The notes under the pieces: generated by a model
Told to the model about the DNA's origin: nothing
The model's database searches: none
The model's input: only the letters and a program-made list of their open reading frames with translations
Shown here: piece by piece, positions 11,086 to 25,290 of the stretch
Numbering within the stretch: position 1 is the first letter of the stretch
Layout: each line of letters opens with the position of its first letter
Source: Zychaea mexicana
Lineage: Eukaryota > Mucoromycota > Mucoromycetes > Mucorales > Lichtheimiaceae
DNA length: 64,000 nt
NCBI RefSeq assembly: GCF_025766255.1
Contig: NW_026516684.1
Span: forward strand, 62,001-126,000
Direction of reading: 5' to 3'
Position numbers and translations under genes: made by a program

Positions 11086-11204
11086 GGTTGTCTTCAGTCA
11101 GTTCCAACTCATGTGGATGGTGTTCCTGCAATACCCTTGCAACCAGAGCGGTGTTCCCCTCCCCACCACCGGCTGTACCGTCCTCGCTATCCCCATTGCT
11201 CTTC
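11086..11204 (-). repeat. Right arm of the ~120-bp inverted repeat
   Basis: Reverse-complement partner of 10759-10879. The central ACACCGCTCTGGTTG block and the flanks CAATGGGGATAGCGAGGAC and CATCCACATGAG are shared in inverted order. The sequence diverges outside the arms. Confidence 0.85.
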
Positions 11205-11389
11205 ATATTCTGGATCTCCCACCGGTTGTAGTTCAGTGTTCCATGTAAGTCCCCGTTCATTCCCTTGCCTTTGCTTTGGGGATTCCTGAAGCTGGGGTTG
11301 TCCTTCTTTTGGCGGGTGGTGCCAGTGATGGTTACTGCCAGCCTTTGGCGGCTTGGAAAAATTTTCCTGTGGCAAGGGAAGTTTTTCCG

Positions 11390-11620
11390 CACGGGAAAGT
11401 GGAGAATCCCGTCTTCAGCTTGATCCTGGTTTCTTGGAGGCGAAACCTGGGTTTTCAAGGGAATCTTTTCCACTTGGAGGAGTGGAGAATCCCGTCTTTG
11501 GCTTGATCCTGGTTTCTTGGAGGCGAAACCGGGGTGTTCAAGGGAATCATTTCCGCTTGGAGGAATGGAGAATTCCGTCTTTGGCTTGATACTGGTTCCT
11601 TGGCGGCAAAATCCGGTGCT
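11390..11620 (+). repeat. 83-bp tandem repeat, about 2.7 copies
   Basis: The element GGAGAATCCCGTCTT recurs at 11401, 11484 and 11567 (spacing 83 and 83), each followed by a GGCTTGATCCTGGTTTCTTGG-like segment and a CTTGGAGG end. Copies are about 85-90% alike by eye. Open frames through it merely reflect the repeat. Confidence 0.8.
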
Positions 11621-14600
11621 CTTGAGAATTTGCGCCTGATATCCAAACGGTCCGAACCTATCTCTCTCGAGTGACTCTCAAAGAAGCCAAGGGCGTATTT
11701 ATCGTGTTGATCTTCGTGTGAATCGCTGCCGCTGCTGCTGCCATTTTAAACCGGGCGAAACAACATTGTGACGTCCCGACAAAAAGGTACCATGCTACGA
11801 CAATCCACAAGAATGTAGCACCATCCCAAGTTTTTGGCATACCGTCGACTATACTCAGGACGTGAATTTCTTCGGACAAACAAGGCAATTCCAACAAGCG
11901 GCATCGATCCATGTGGTCCCTACCTATCTATCCAAGTCAAACGGAACTTTTGAATCCCGAACCAAAGTGGCATGGTCAACGATGCTTTGAGCAAAAGACA
12001 GCGACGCCTACCAAGCACAAGACTTTCTTGCGGGGGCTATCGATACATCAATCCCACGATCACGATTGGCAATAGTGCGACAACTATCAAGCTGATTGCC
12101 ATATATCTCACAAGTCATCAGACAACCAAGTTCAACCTCAGGCGGCAAATGGTAGTCAAGGAGAAGCTGGATAACAAATCTGTTTGAAGATCGGACAAGT
12201 CTTGAACCAACGTGGACGACCATGTTTCAGTCTCTTTCGATCACTCAAGTCAACGGACATGGTCAATTTCACTATCCATCTTCAAGCGCGAAAGCAGAAG
12301 GACTCGGCCATGGAGGAGGCACATAGGGTTTGGCGGCCCTTATGTGAGGCTGCAGTTACCAGGAGCAAGCAAGCGAGCAACTTTGAATGCGACAAACAAT
12401 GGATTGACCCAAAGTGTACCAATTTGGTCAACAATAAGCGACGGAGCACCCCCTTTCAACATTGGATACAGCAAGAACCCATCTGACTGGCTACACCATG
12501 TCAAGGCCCATTCACAAGCAACAAGCGATGAAGAAACAAGAAAGTTGAGCAGCACACACGGTACGACCATCCTGGTGAGCCACCATCATCAATCAACACC
12601 GCAACAAAATGCATGGAAGAGTTTATCTACGTGGCTACCTACCACCTACGACTCGATGGCGGCGGCAACAAGTGGCAGTAACTACCAAGCGCTGGAGCAG
12701 CAGCACGCACAGCCATACAAGCGATTAGCCCGATTCCGAAAATACTACCTGTCAACACACGGAAAAATTTAAACACATGCCATTTGGGTCTTCTGGTGGC
12801 TGGTGGCAACAAATGACAAGCCTACAGATATAGCGTTGGGCACGCAGCACACAATACAAGCCAGGAGGTGGATCGCTCGTATCAAACCAACTTATTTTGT
12901 GCTGGGACGATCCACATACTCAACAGTCATTGGATTTTTGGCGGCAACCATCGATGACAAGCACCAACATTGCTAAGCAAGCAGCATATCCAATAATTGC
13001 GGTCATCATCGAATCCAGCAACACGGACAATCGATCCGGCTATCCTTGATAATCAAGACAAGCGGCACACGCAATGGTCACGGTTTTCAGTAGTTCCCAA
13101 GCCAAGCAGCAGCAGCAGCATCAGCACCGAGGCTATCGCTATCAAGACCCACAAAAACCATACAATGTCAACACGGTGACAAGAAGCTGTCATGCTCTTA
13201 TCAATGATCGAGGCACATGCGTGCTCAAGAGCTACCGTTCGGTCATGTCCAGCCATCGAACTGGATGTCAGCAAACGAATCATTCTGGATCCCAAACCGA
13301 CAAGACTAATGGCCGCCGTGTGCGTTGGACGTGTGAAACCGCTATTATACGCGATCAAAAGTGTTTGAATTCTGCAGATAAAGTGGTAGGTTAAGATTAG
13401 GGAGGCGCTGTTACTATGTGACGAGTATACTAACTATAACACACTTTAACAAAATAGACAGAACCTTTGCCTTCGAAAATACCATCCATTTGATCTTTCT
13501 GTCACAAGAACCTACAATCCATATTTTCCCAATTTCTATTTCTTTCTTTCTTTCGTTGTTTTATCACACATGTTCTATTTTTCAGCTCCAAGTCGTCCCC
13601 TCATTGAGTGGTAAGTGCAACAAATGATTGGAAAAACTAATAGTGTATGTTTTTAGTAGTTTAGAAAAAAATATCCGTTTGTAAGTCAACACAACACCTC
13701 GACGGCACACGCGGGATGCATCGGCACGAAAGCTTACTGTCAAGACCTTACAAGATCATCCAAGATATCCAGACTATATTACAACCTGCTGTCGGCTTCA
13801 ATTATCAAAGCTAACAGCGCAGAAGAGCTCACAAAAAAAAAACATCAGGTAATGATTAGAAGATCTTGATTAGGCCTTCATCAAATCCAAAATATCTAAT
13901 GTTGTTTATCTGTATGTACACATAGAAGCAAACAAAAAAAGAAAAGCGAACCTATATCAAGGCTGTTGTTCAAAGTCGTTGGTTCCTGCTGCCGCACAGG
14001 CACAAAGAATCATAAAGTCGTAAAAACGAGTTCGCAATAAGCAATCAAAATGGGTCATCCGTCAGGCATGTAAAAATAGAGCTTTACATGAAATTCTATC
14101 TTCTAGAACATACGAGTGACCCAAAGACTAATATGATGTTTACTTTTTCACACTGACAGGAGCTCTACGCGAAGACATATTACCTGCACACACACTCAAA
14201 AAGACAAAACAAAGCAAGCTGGTCATTGGTATCTGCTTGCATCGGCGATGACGAAGGTTATCAAGCTGTTATTGAATCATTCACAGTGCAGTTTCCGTAT
14301 ACAAAATCAACTACCATCCAACATGCCTACGACCGTCATCCTTTGATACAACCGTGTGTGCCGTCCGTTACCGTACCACTTCCTCATATATCATGAAGAA
14401 AAAAAATACCAAAAAAAAGGAGAAAAAAGAAGAAGAGAATCATATAATGGAAAAAAAAAGAGAAAAGAACAGTAAAAAAAAAAGAAGAGAAAAAAGAAGT
14501 TAAAATGATACTAATCCATTCTGTTTGTAGCACAAATCACCGATGAGGGCAATGACGTTGGACTTTTTTCATATTACATATTACGTATCACAGTGTAAGG

Positions 14601-17169
14601 TCGATTACATAGCATATACATCCCCATTTTCCTCAGAAAAATATAATAAATATTTGATACATGTATATACTCGATGCTTTTTAGTCAATGGGGAGAAAGG
14701 GAGGTTAATTGGATATACTACGTTGGAAGTCGAAAGTGGTAATCGTAGGAGGACATATGGGTATGCTGCTCAAAATATCCTCCCTCGTTGCGGAGATCAG
14801 AGTTACTAAAGGTGGGGCTATGTTAAAGCCAATGCTTGCTTTAGTCTGGGTAGCATGAAATACTTCGGCGTTTGTATGATAACGACGCAATCCGTTATTG
14901 TTCGTTTAAACACGGTCGTAATCTTCTCCTTATCTTTATTCCTCAAGTCATTTCACGCTAAAGTACAAACTCACTCAAAAAGACACGACCTCGAGGCCAG
15001 AAAAATCCTCCAAATCACAAAGCGGGCAGACTAAAAATGAAAGAAAACGCGGATCCTAGTCAGTCTCTACTGTCTTTCCGCAGACAAGGAGAACAGCATA
15101 GTGATACTTCTTCATCTAGCAGCACTGCGAGTCTCTCGCAATGCCGCAGATAAGGAAACAGAAAGCTCTCTATTCCTAGCCGTGTTTGCTACAGATAGCC
15201 ATGAAGCTGAAGCTGCTTGAGCAAAGTACACCAGTACGGTGACGAGCGATTATATCGATCCAGCAATTTCTTTGACAAAAATGGCTTTAGCATCTGCGCC
15301 TACTGATCGTGGATGAGATGGAAGGCTCTGAAGACAGTAGTGATGACGAAGGCAACGATGATGTAGTTGAAAATAACGATCGCAATGGTATGCGAAATGG
15401 TAAGAAGCAAGCACATTGTGCGGGCGGTATATAGATCCATTTGCCGCGCTTGATCTCTTTCTTAGCAATTGTGCACAATCGCTCATCGACACTCCCCACA
15501 GTGATGATTCACTATCAATTACATATTATGTCGTGCAGTTTATAAGTATATCATTCACGCTTTGGCAATATCGTTATATGATATTTGATTATCCATATCG
15601 CTATTAAGTAACTCGTGTTTTTTCAAAAATTATCGTCGTATCAACATGCCTCCAAAATATACATGTAGTTTATGGAGTGATATGCAATCTTCAATCATGA
15701 TCACAAAGCCACTATGTAACTGCTGCGGTTGTTCCTCGATTGGTCGTGGTTTGTGTTGTGGGCCGTTGAAATGAGCTGTTTCTTTTGTCATACGTTTTTG
15801 TCGTCTCTAGCATCCTTTTATGTACTATACACTGGCGACATGGGTCGCCAAAACAATATATCCGTTTGTGATCATGAGCTCATAGCGTGTACCGCTGCAT
15901 ACAAATAGATATTTTAAACAGTGTTCGAGATGATGGATCCGCTGCGCGGAAGTGTCGTTGTAGATAAACCAGCTTTTGGAAATTGGCATCATACTGACAG
16001 GCTAAACAGATACTCATGGGTGTGATGATGTTGTGATATATAATCCAAGATATGTGCTAATTATACATGGACTCATTGCAACAATCATTGTAAATCTACC
16101 AGAGCATCTACGGTACGGCTCTCAAATCTTTTGACTCAGCAATTCGCCTTGAGAGATGTAGACGGCTTCTTAGCTCACTAGTAAAGCATTTTCTCTTTAA
16201 TGCTATTAGATATACACAGCAAGCGTCAAACTCAACAAGCAATACCCCTACGCTGAACAGTCCCGCAGGTCAAAAAGTGGGTTTTAAAGTGGTACGAGAG
16301 AATAGAGCTACAAGCGAAATTGCTTACCTAACAAGATTGTCAAAATAAACAGCATTTGGGGTTTTACACTCAAGAATATATTCATACTGTATGCTGATAA
16401 TCATCAGCCAAACATCCCTTTATTTGTTGACTGCATAATCCTTCGAAAGGCTCATAGAGAGCAACATATGTAATAAAGTTAAAGCAGATTTAGTAGTATC
16501 CTCAAAGAACCGCTATTCGGCTTGCAAAAAGAGAACCATCGTCTATAAGTACTTCTATGTGATCCTCGAACTCATATATAGCTCTGTCAGATTTAGTGTG
16601 CACGGCTCTACTTATAATGTGGTCACTCGGTGAGCTACATATTTTGTATAGTAGGCAAACCATTCTTGGGCCGGCGCTTTATCTGTTCTTACTGATAGAA
16701 ACCACGTAACTTCTAATCCACAAAGCTATGTGATGACTACATATACAATTTGGCTTTTTCTCACTCGATGACTCGTTTTGGCTAATCTTTCAGTATGACC
16801 AACGAGTAATACCAAATGCGGTTCTGTATTTTTGTATTTTCGATAGCGTAATAGCCAAAGCGAAAAGATAAAGCCGATGGTTCCCCTGAGCAAAGCGGCC
16901 ACTTACAAAAGAGCCACGGTTACACATATTGAATAATCGCTATTTCTCTTTTAGGAAAACACCTTTCGCTCATGTGGGGATTTGAGTAAAAGGACACATG
17001 TGAAACAGCCAAGTCATCATTTATTCCACCTTTCTTTCCTTTACTCCCATCTGCTCTCTCTCTCTTCTCTCTATCATCCTTCACTTTACTGTTCACACAA
17101 CATCGCATAGACAAACCACCCTTCCCTCTATATATTTCGCCCCCCTCCCACAACTTCTTTCCTCGTCAA
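11621..17169. other. Long region with no supported gene
   Basis: 11.6-13.4 kb is unusually rich in CAA/CAAG and less AT-rich than its surroundings. Its longest frame (12212-12772, 186 codons) has no recognisable domain and overlaps other open frames, so it is not called. 13.4-17.1 kb is AT-rich with poly-A-rich tracts near 14400-14500 and nothing recognisable. The final ~200 bp is pyrimidine-rich (17035-17160) and is probably the promoter and 5' UTR of the LACTB2-like gene. Confidence 0.5.
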
Positions 17170-18239
17170 ATGTCTGATCTTCGTAATAATTACCCACCTT
17201 TGCCCGAGTTTTGCCAGTTGAGTGAACGAGTTCACCGTGTTCTTGGACTCAATCCCAGCGCATTCACCCTCCAAGGTATATTCTTGCAACAAAAGCTCCG
17301 CATAGCGATATATATGAAAAATTTTCTGCTTCTTTTTTAATTGCTTTTATTGAACAAATATGTCCAAATAATTCAGGCACAAACACCTACCTTGTTGGTA
17401 GTGGCAACCGTAAGATCCTCATTGACTGCGGCCAGGGCGAGCCTTCCTATGTGCCTCTTTTACAAGAGTCGCTCAAGCAAATTTCGCCTGATGCCTATAT
17501 CTCCGATATACTCTTGACACACTGTCATTTCGATCACTGGGGCGGACTGGGAGACATTTATGCCGTCGACGACAGTATTCCCGTCCACAAATTTCCACAC
17601 AGACCTGGCTCCTTTGAAGACCTGCACTTTATGGACGGATTCCCTTCGTATGTCCAGTTACACGATCTATATGATGGCCAGGTGTTTGAAATAGACAAAG
17701 AGACAACGTTGCGAGTAGTCCATACACCAGGTCACACAAGCGATCATTGCACATTCTACCTCGATGAAGAAGAGTCGTTGTTCACAGGCGACTGTGTCCT
17801 TGGCCACGGCACCGTCACATTTGACTCGTTGAACGAGTACATGGCCGGACTCAACAAATTGCTGGAAATAGAGCCGCAACGGCTATACCCAGGTCACGGC
17901 GACATTGTCGAGGACGGCGTAGCCAAGATCAATGAATATCTGGAGTTCCGCTATCAACGCGAGCATGAAATCCTGCAGTTGATTCTCTCAGACCGTTCCA
18001 AAGCGTGGACACCGCTCGAAATAGGTACCATCTTACGCGAGAACAAACCAGGCAATCTTCAAGCGGCGTATCTACGTGGCATTGCCTTGCATCTCATGAA
18101 GCTCGAAGAAGAAGGCAAGATCGAAATGACTGAGCAGATCGAAACCCGACCTAACACAAAGGTCATCCATATGGTCGACTTACTCGATTTGCTTAACAAA
18201 GAGTGGCGTTACGTCGAAGCCGGTCGCAGTCGCTTATAG
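17170..18239 (+). CDS. LACTB2-like metallo-beta-lactamase-fold hydrolase
   Basis: Two exons, 17170-17275 and 17377-18239 (322 codons plus stop), intron GTATAT...TTCAG. Family marks: GTNTYLVG near residue 36; the zinc motif T-H84-C-H86-F-D88-H89; H155 in HTPGHTSDH; D174 in FTGDC; and H209 in YPGHG, the complete two-metal ligand set of the glyoxalase II/LACTB2 type. A C-terminal winged-helix-like segment follows (about 240-300). Human LACTB2 is a mitochondrial endoribonuclease. This protein lacks an obvious mitochondrial presequence, so location and substrate are uncertain. It is convergent with MOT1, whose stop lies 230 bp away. Confidence 0.92.
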
Positions 18240-18469
18240 CTGAGCTTTACCACTATCATACTTTCTACTGCTACCATAATGCAGCAGTAAGGATACGTAA
18301 GGTAGACAGAGAGGAAAAGACGCTTTTGTACATATTTATAGCATGATCCACATTGTAGACTCGTATTTATTTTTGTTCCTCTTTTCAATCCCGCATTATT
18401 CTTTTTATACTTCCATTTGATAGGAAAGAAATGTGTGTGTGTTATGCACACATTGTACAGAAAGAACCT

Positions 18470-21400
18470 CTATTTCAAACCACTAATAAAGCTATCAATA
18501 TTATACTCCTCTTCGTAATCCTTATCATCCCACAAGTTCTCAAGGTTCTCTAGTACTGCCTTCGATTTGCCCATGCCGTCGGCATCCGCTGCTGATGTAG
18601 CTACAGCTGCAGTGTCCTTCTTCTTTCGCCGGCCGTCGCCAGCACCTTCGGCCTCAACATTGAATAGATCGAGAATCTGGTCTGTATCCATGCTTTGCAA
18701 TCCAGAGTTTTGTTGATTGACGACGGTATTTGCAATGTTAAGCTTGAATTTCTGGAGACCCATAATCTTTTCTTCAAGAGTGCCGCGAGTAATGAGTCGA
18801 TACACGTTGACGACCTTCTTTTGACCGATGCGATGAGCACGATCCATAGCCTGTAAATCTTTCATCGGGTTCCAGTCGTGTTCCACAAAGATAACAGTAT
18901 CAGCACCTGTGAGGTTGAGACCAAGACCACCAACATGGGTTGTGAGCAGTAAGACGTCAATCGATGGATCTGCGTTGAACTTTTGTACAATCTCGTGTCG
19001 CTTGCTCGCATCCACCGAGCCGTCGAGTCGCATGTAACTAACGGTCGGCATGATCCGTTTGAAAAGGTCGTTTTCAATAATGTCAAGCATGGTTTTAAGT
19101 TGGCAGAAAATCAGGGCACGATGCTGGCTGACAGCTCCCACTGCCATGGCTGCAGGATCTGATTCGGACTCAGGGGTGGTTGTACCAATACCACATTCAC
19201 CCAGCAATTGTCTATTTCATCGATCAAATATATTAAATTCATGTATCATTTCTAGAAATATTCGAGGCCATAGCCAACGATGGGTACCCAAACAAAAATT
19301 GATTAGAACGTTGTATACATACTTGAGCGCTTGTAATTTAGGTGCGTTTTGTATATCGTGCAATGAAGCGTTGGTACGTGCAAGATCCCTTTTGATGGTA
19401 TCATAGCTGGGATGCTTTTCGTTCAATACAAGGAGTGGATGGTTGCAAAGCTTGCGTAGATACTGCAGGGCTTGGAAGATGTGTGTTGCGGATTTGCCAC
19501 CTTCGGATTTGGTGACGGCTGTGCTAGTGTCCTCCTCAAGACCCTGTTCGACTGCATGCTTTGTTTGTGATTTGGCAAATTCTTCGTATAATTTTTTCTG
19601 CAAGTTTACATGTGTTAATAAAAAATACTCTTTTAAACACTGCTATTCAGCGAGAGAAAACTGTCCCTTTCTCTTTTACCTGAAGATCACTCAAATCGCT
19701 GTAGTAGTCCTGGATAATCTTGGGTGGTAAATCATGAAGCACGTCTTCTTTGAGTCGTCGAAGTAAGAACGGCAAAACTTGTTTGTGGAGAGCCTCCAGC
19801 GCCAAAGCGCCTGCTTCTTGTTCCTTTGATGAGCTCTTGCTGTCACGGCTGGAGAGGATTGGCTTGCCGAATCGTTCATTGAATAACTTTTCACTTCCAA
19901 GGAAACCCGGCATCAAAAAGTCGAACAGTGACCATAATTCAAGCACGTTGTTTTGGATAGGAGTACCGGAAAGAATTAATCGATGGTTTGATTTGACAGT
20001 CTTGATGGCTTTTGTGATCTTGGTCTTTGCGTTCTTGATGATGTGGCCTTCGTCCAGTATACAGTAGTTCCAGTGAATTTGGGACAAGTCGTCAATGTCA
20101 TTGCGAATAATATCATATGACATGATGACCACGTCGTGCTTCTTGATGTTCGCTCGTATCCTGCGGGTAAAGAGAATATGCTTTCATTAGAGAACATTGA
20201 TGCGCAAATCGATTGCTCTATTCTCATTTCTCTACAAAAAAGTTGCTTACCGTTTACGCTCAGCAGGACCACCCATATATAAGAGCGGTTTTAAATTCTC
20301 ACTGTATTGCAGCACTTCATGGTACCAATGTCCTGTCAAGGTAGGCGGACATATCACAAGTGATGGGCAGTGAGCCGCATCGGGTGCCTTGGTTGCTTCG
20401 TGTTTTTGAGCCCGCATGTAGTGGTCACTTGCAAGGATACAGATAGATTGAAGCGTTTTACCAAGACCCATGTCTATCGAAATACGTATAAGTATCATGC
20501 TCCGTATACTGCAAGCAAAAAGACACCAGTAAACCTTACCATCACACAAGATACCATGAAGATGGAACTTGTTAAGGAAAGCCAACCAGTTGACACCTTC
20601 TTGTTGATATTTTCTGAGCTCTGCCTTAATTTTAACGGGGATCTCAAAGTTCTCCACCTTGGAACTATCCAGAAGCTGTGACAAGAACCGTCGTTCCTCG
20701 TCGCGGTGTGCGAGAAGTTTCTCTGACATGCCTGGGGGATCGGGTATACCGGCTTCCAGAGGAACCAATCTGATAAGAAGGGCAAAGCAGTTGGTGCAAA
20801 TCAACCGCACTGCATCGTCTGTGTCGCTCATGCGACCTAGCACAGGAACGATTAGGAAGATGGTGTATGGTAAAATTCGGGTGTCCAGTAGTTGCACAAG
20901 GTAGTATATGAATTCTGCGGTGCCTTGCCGATGTAAATGATTGACCGTGTTGCCTAACAAGGGCAGTACTTGCTCGATTACAATTTGCATTGTTTCCGGG
21001 GTGATTCTGTTAGCGATGGTTGCAAGGCACCGTGCACCGACGTATCGGATCACCTTGTAGCATGACTGCAAAGTCTTTCCGATAATTGGCACTACGCCTA
21101 CAATCTAAATATCAAGTAATAGCTACGGTTAGTGTGTGCCAAAATATTAATCAAGTCTGCGACTCAAAAGCAGGAAACGTACCTTTGGCCAGAGGTCGGA
21201 TGACAGGTACGGCACTACCGTTGTCACGATGGTGAGAGTATCAATGACTTCTTGGCCGACTGTAAGATCAGACTGAATAGCTTTATCCGCCAGTGAAACA
21301 CCGGACCCTTCAGCATCTTGTCCAAATACCAATTGCAATTTTGCGACCATACACTCCCACAGCTTTGGCACGATATCGAAAACGCGGCCTTCAAACCGAT

Positions 21401-24400
21401 CGCATAAGACTCTTAATGCGATCTCTGCACCTCGTTTCATCAGCTGTGATTCCTTTTGTGCGGCCGTAGGAGCTGCAGCTGCCGCTTCTTTGGCAGATCC
21501 ACCCTTACCGGTGTTGCTGCTATCTTCTTTTTGAATCGAAAGAATGCCCGATTGGGTTTGATTGTCTTCGAGCACAGGTGTTTCGACTGTATCGGAACAT
21601 AGGAAAGTGCACAGATTTTTGACAATTTTATCGGTAGGATTGACTCGGTTAGGATTACGAGAGCACAAGGCAACCAAATCGGCTAATGTAGCTGCAGAAC
21701 GCTCCTGGAGGTCAGCATTTTCTTCAAACTAAAATTGGCAACTTGTCAGTAAGTAATCCAAAAACAGCATTGACTGAATAAATAGCAACCAAAGAGGTCA
21801 TCTACCTTGATGCTGTTCATCACACTGCGGATAATGGGATTTAGTTTTGTAGGCAATTCGCCAAGCTCGACTACAGCGCCTGCTGTACTGGCATAGACAT
21901 GAATTTCGACCTTTTGCTTCAATTCTTCGTAATAGCCAATCGATGCAATTACTCGTTTCTGTCGCTCTTCGAGTGCGCTTAGAGCAGCAGCTTTTCCTTT
22001 GCTTCGCGGAACTCGCATCAGCAACGATTCATATGCTTCACCTACGACCCAGCTTGCTGTCTCAATACTGAATATTTGTAATTCGGGCGCTGGAGCCGCT
22101 TCGCCGAGTACGAGTGTTGGTAATGCCGGCAAGGCAGATGCAGGAACCTTGGCATCAACATATCCGTTCAGAAGCGCCTGACATTCACCGCGGATTCGTT
22201 TGAGCACATGCACAAGTTCAAAATAGAAGCTTGTCGTCTGGCTAACACCTGTATCCAAACTGGCGACCATGGCCTGTGATAATGTCCGTGGGAATTTGTG
22301 CTTGGCAGCAAGGATGGCATCGGGCGGTGCATGGCTGACACAGTCAGCGTTGTATTGAGTTTTCAGGATGGCCTTGGCCCACTCCTCGACTGCCATTGCG
22401 CCCAACTGACGTTTAATGGCCCACTGTGAATTGATAAGTGTAAGCAGTACTTCTTGGTACGACAGCTCCATCGATTCGTCGGGCCACATGCTCATTGCCA
22501 TACCGAGCGCAGCTGCACATGCCACACGACAACGCATCACCTGCTCGGCTGTGACCAACGAAAGGTCCTGCGAGATCATCCCAGCGTCAAGGTTGTGACC
22601 CGTTTCTTCGTCTCTGTCATTAGCTGGGATACTGCTAGCGCCAGGTTTTCCGTTCCTTGCTCCTTTCTTGCCAGATGCCCTTTTGTTGACACCGCCGCTC
22701 ACGGTATCAACGGTCACTTGACCACCAAGTCCAAACGCGCCTGGGGGTTTGTAAAAGTGCTGTGCCACATCCAAGGGCTGACCGATGGGTGTCATGGCAA
22801 CTTCGAACCAACTGCCGAGCCAATTTTGAGTGCCGTTCAACACTAGCTGCGTATCCACGCGACCTGCAATCGTAAGATCGCGCCATACCGCCAGTGTTTT
22901 TTCCAATATCGGTGGCTTTTCCTCGACGACCAGGTTCTGGAATACCAGCCGGTATACGCGCTCGTCAAGCCATTCGGCTGCAGTGCCGCATTCGAGGAAC
23001 GTCAAGAGTGTGTTGAGAACTGCAACGCGAACACCCGTGATTGTGTGACGGAAGAATGGATACAGTCGAGGAACGAGATCGGCAAGTGAGCATCGGCTGC
23101 GCACGATATCCATCACGCCCGGCTGCTCGAACATTTTGGCAATTAAATCCATCACTGCGCCTGTGGAAGCGGTCAGGTCGTCTTTCAGATCGATCAGGCA
23201 GTCCCAGAGCGTTGTAATCACGTCGCGCACTCGGTCTTGGCTGCTCATGCGTACAAATTCGGCGGTGATAGGCAGCAGTGTTGATGCGCTGACGGCACGG
23301 ACGTCGTCGTCAGGATCGCGCAAACCTAGGATTACAGCGCCTGTGGTGCCGTCGACAAGCATTTCAACGAGATCTTTACGGACTGCTACGGCATACTTGA
23401 GACCCAGTAGACCAGCATGTCGGACTTCCCAAATCGATCGACCACCGAACGCTGGGGTGTCTTGGGCGATCAGCGTCAGGAGCGTCTGGTGGACCCTTTG
23501 CACGCCTTCCGGTTTCATGTACTGCAAGACGACACCCAAGGTTTGAGAGCATGTCTCACGAACCGGACATACGACTTGATCTGATACGAAATCAGCGAAT
23601 CTGTCGAGGGCGAAAACACAAAGCAAGCGGATTGCTACGTCCTCCAGCCATGCATTGTGTAATGTTTCGTTTGCTTCCTTGGAAACACCGACTGCATATA
23701 TCATATTATTGTACATGTTAGCCATTTCAAAGACCGCGCGCAAAAGGATGCGTGAGTGATACCACTGGAATACATGCCTCGTCGTCCTGCGCCTTCTCCG
23801 TGTGCCTTGAGGATACTTCGCAAACCAATCCCTGCACCATGTCTGATTTCCCACGTTGGATCAAACAAGTCCATGCAGAGATGCTCGCAGGCCATCTTGA
23901 ACGGCCAGTCGACAGATGTTTGCTGCTCGACCTGACTCTTCTGAGACGGAGGCGTCTTTTTGGACTCGACGACAAATTTGTTCGATTGCGGCTGGGCGGT
24001 CAGTTCGAATTCTAAACAAGCGGCAGCAGCGTGAGTAAGTCGCTTGTGCGTGTTTCTTTTGATTTCAGGCTGGAAAATCATTTTCTTCTCTCCGTTCAAA
24101 GCACACATACCATCCTTAGTATCTTTTTCCACTTTGACTGGCGTTGCGGTGGACTTGCCCTTGAGGTCCACCACTCGAACCCTGTTTTTGTGATTTTGCT
24201 CCTTATTTCAGTATCTCTGCTTTTTTTTTTGTCTCCTGAAACAAATTGCTGCCGCTAGTAGGAATGATAGCAGCAACAGCAGTGGTAGTCGCAGCAACCC
24301 AACTTACTTTTCCTTGTTTTTGTTCATTTTTGCGTCGTTTTTCATTTTTCGCTTGAGCATATTGCGTTCACGCGCAGAAAGTCCCGCCATGTTGATTTCA

Positions 24401-25259
24401 GTCACTGCAGGTGTGGGAGCAGGCTGTGGTGCTGCCGGTGCTTGTGCTGACGTGGATGGGGAAGGTGTGGGGCTGCTTTTGCGTGACGACGGCGCTGATG
24501 ATTGCTGCTTTTTGCCAGAGGACTTTTTACTTGCAACCAAGTCTGCGTCGTCCACCAAATCCACTATCAAACGGCATAGAATCAATCAGACTATTCCTCT
24601 GAAAAGGCGCATATATAGAGAGACAGATTAACGATATATAGACCACCCAACGACATACCATCCATAAATTGACTTGTAAGACCCAACCGTTCCTTAAGAT
24701 TACGCCGCTGCAGCTCCAACCTTTCTTGAGGCGTCATGTCGGAAAAGTCAATGTCGTACTCCTTGCCTGCTGATCCTAGCAAGAGCTTGCCGTGTGCAAG
24801 CACAGATGCTAAATCAAATTGAGCAAAGGCAAGCTTATGTACAGTGTCTTCGTCTTCTTTGGGACCCGCATCGTCGTCCTCTTGTTTTACGGCTGGTTGA
24901 TCGGCAGGATTCCATGCTTCCACGTTGGCGGCGATTTCTTCCAGTGCAAGACCTGCAGCCCAACGCGTATCCCATGCTTTGCTACGCAAGTGAACGACAA
25001 CCTACGGGTGGCCATAAAGCGTTGTTATATTGGGTTGCCACTTTTGTCTCTTTTTTTCGTTCAAAGCCGCCCACCCCTTCTCGGTAATATTATATAAGGT
25101 TGTAAACATACTCTGGAAAGTAGGTTGTAAAGTTCACCAGGGTGTTGCTTTTGAATCTCACCCAGCTGTTGAGCAGCAGTACGCCGAACAGAAGCAGTTG
25201 ACCCAGTGTCCAACAGGAGCACCAAGCGATCGAGTCTTTACACGAGAGTGGAGAGTAGC

Positions 25260-25290
<31 letters not shown>

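Noticed and set aside
12212..12772. 186-codon plus-strand frame
   Set aside because: It lies in a CAA-rich region with open frames on both strands and no motif, so length alone is weak evidence.
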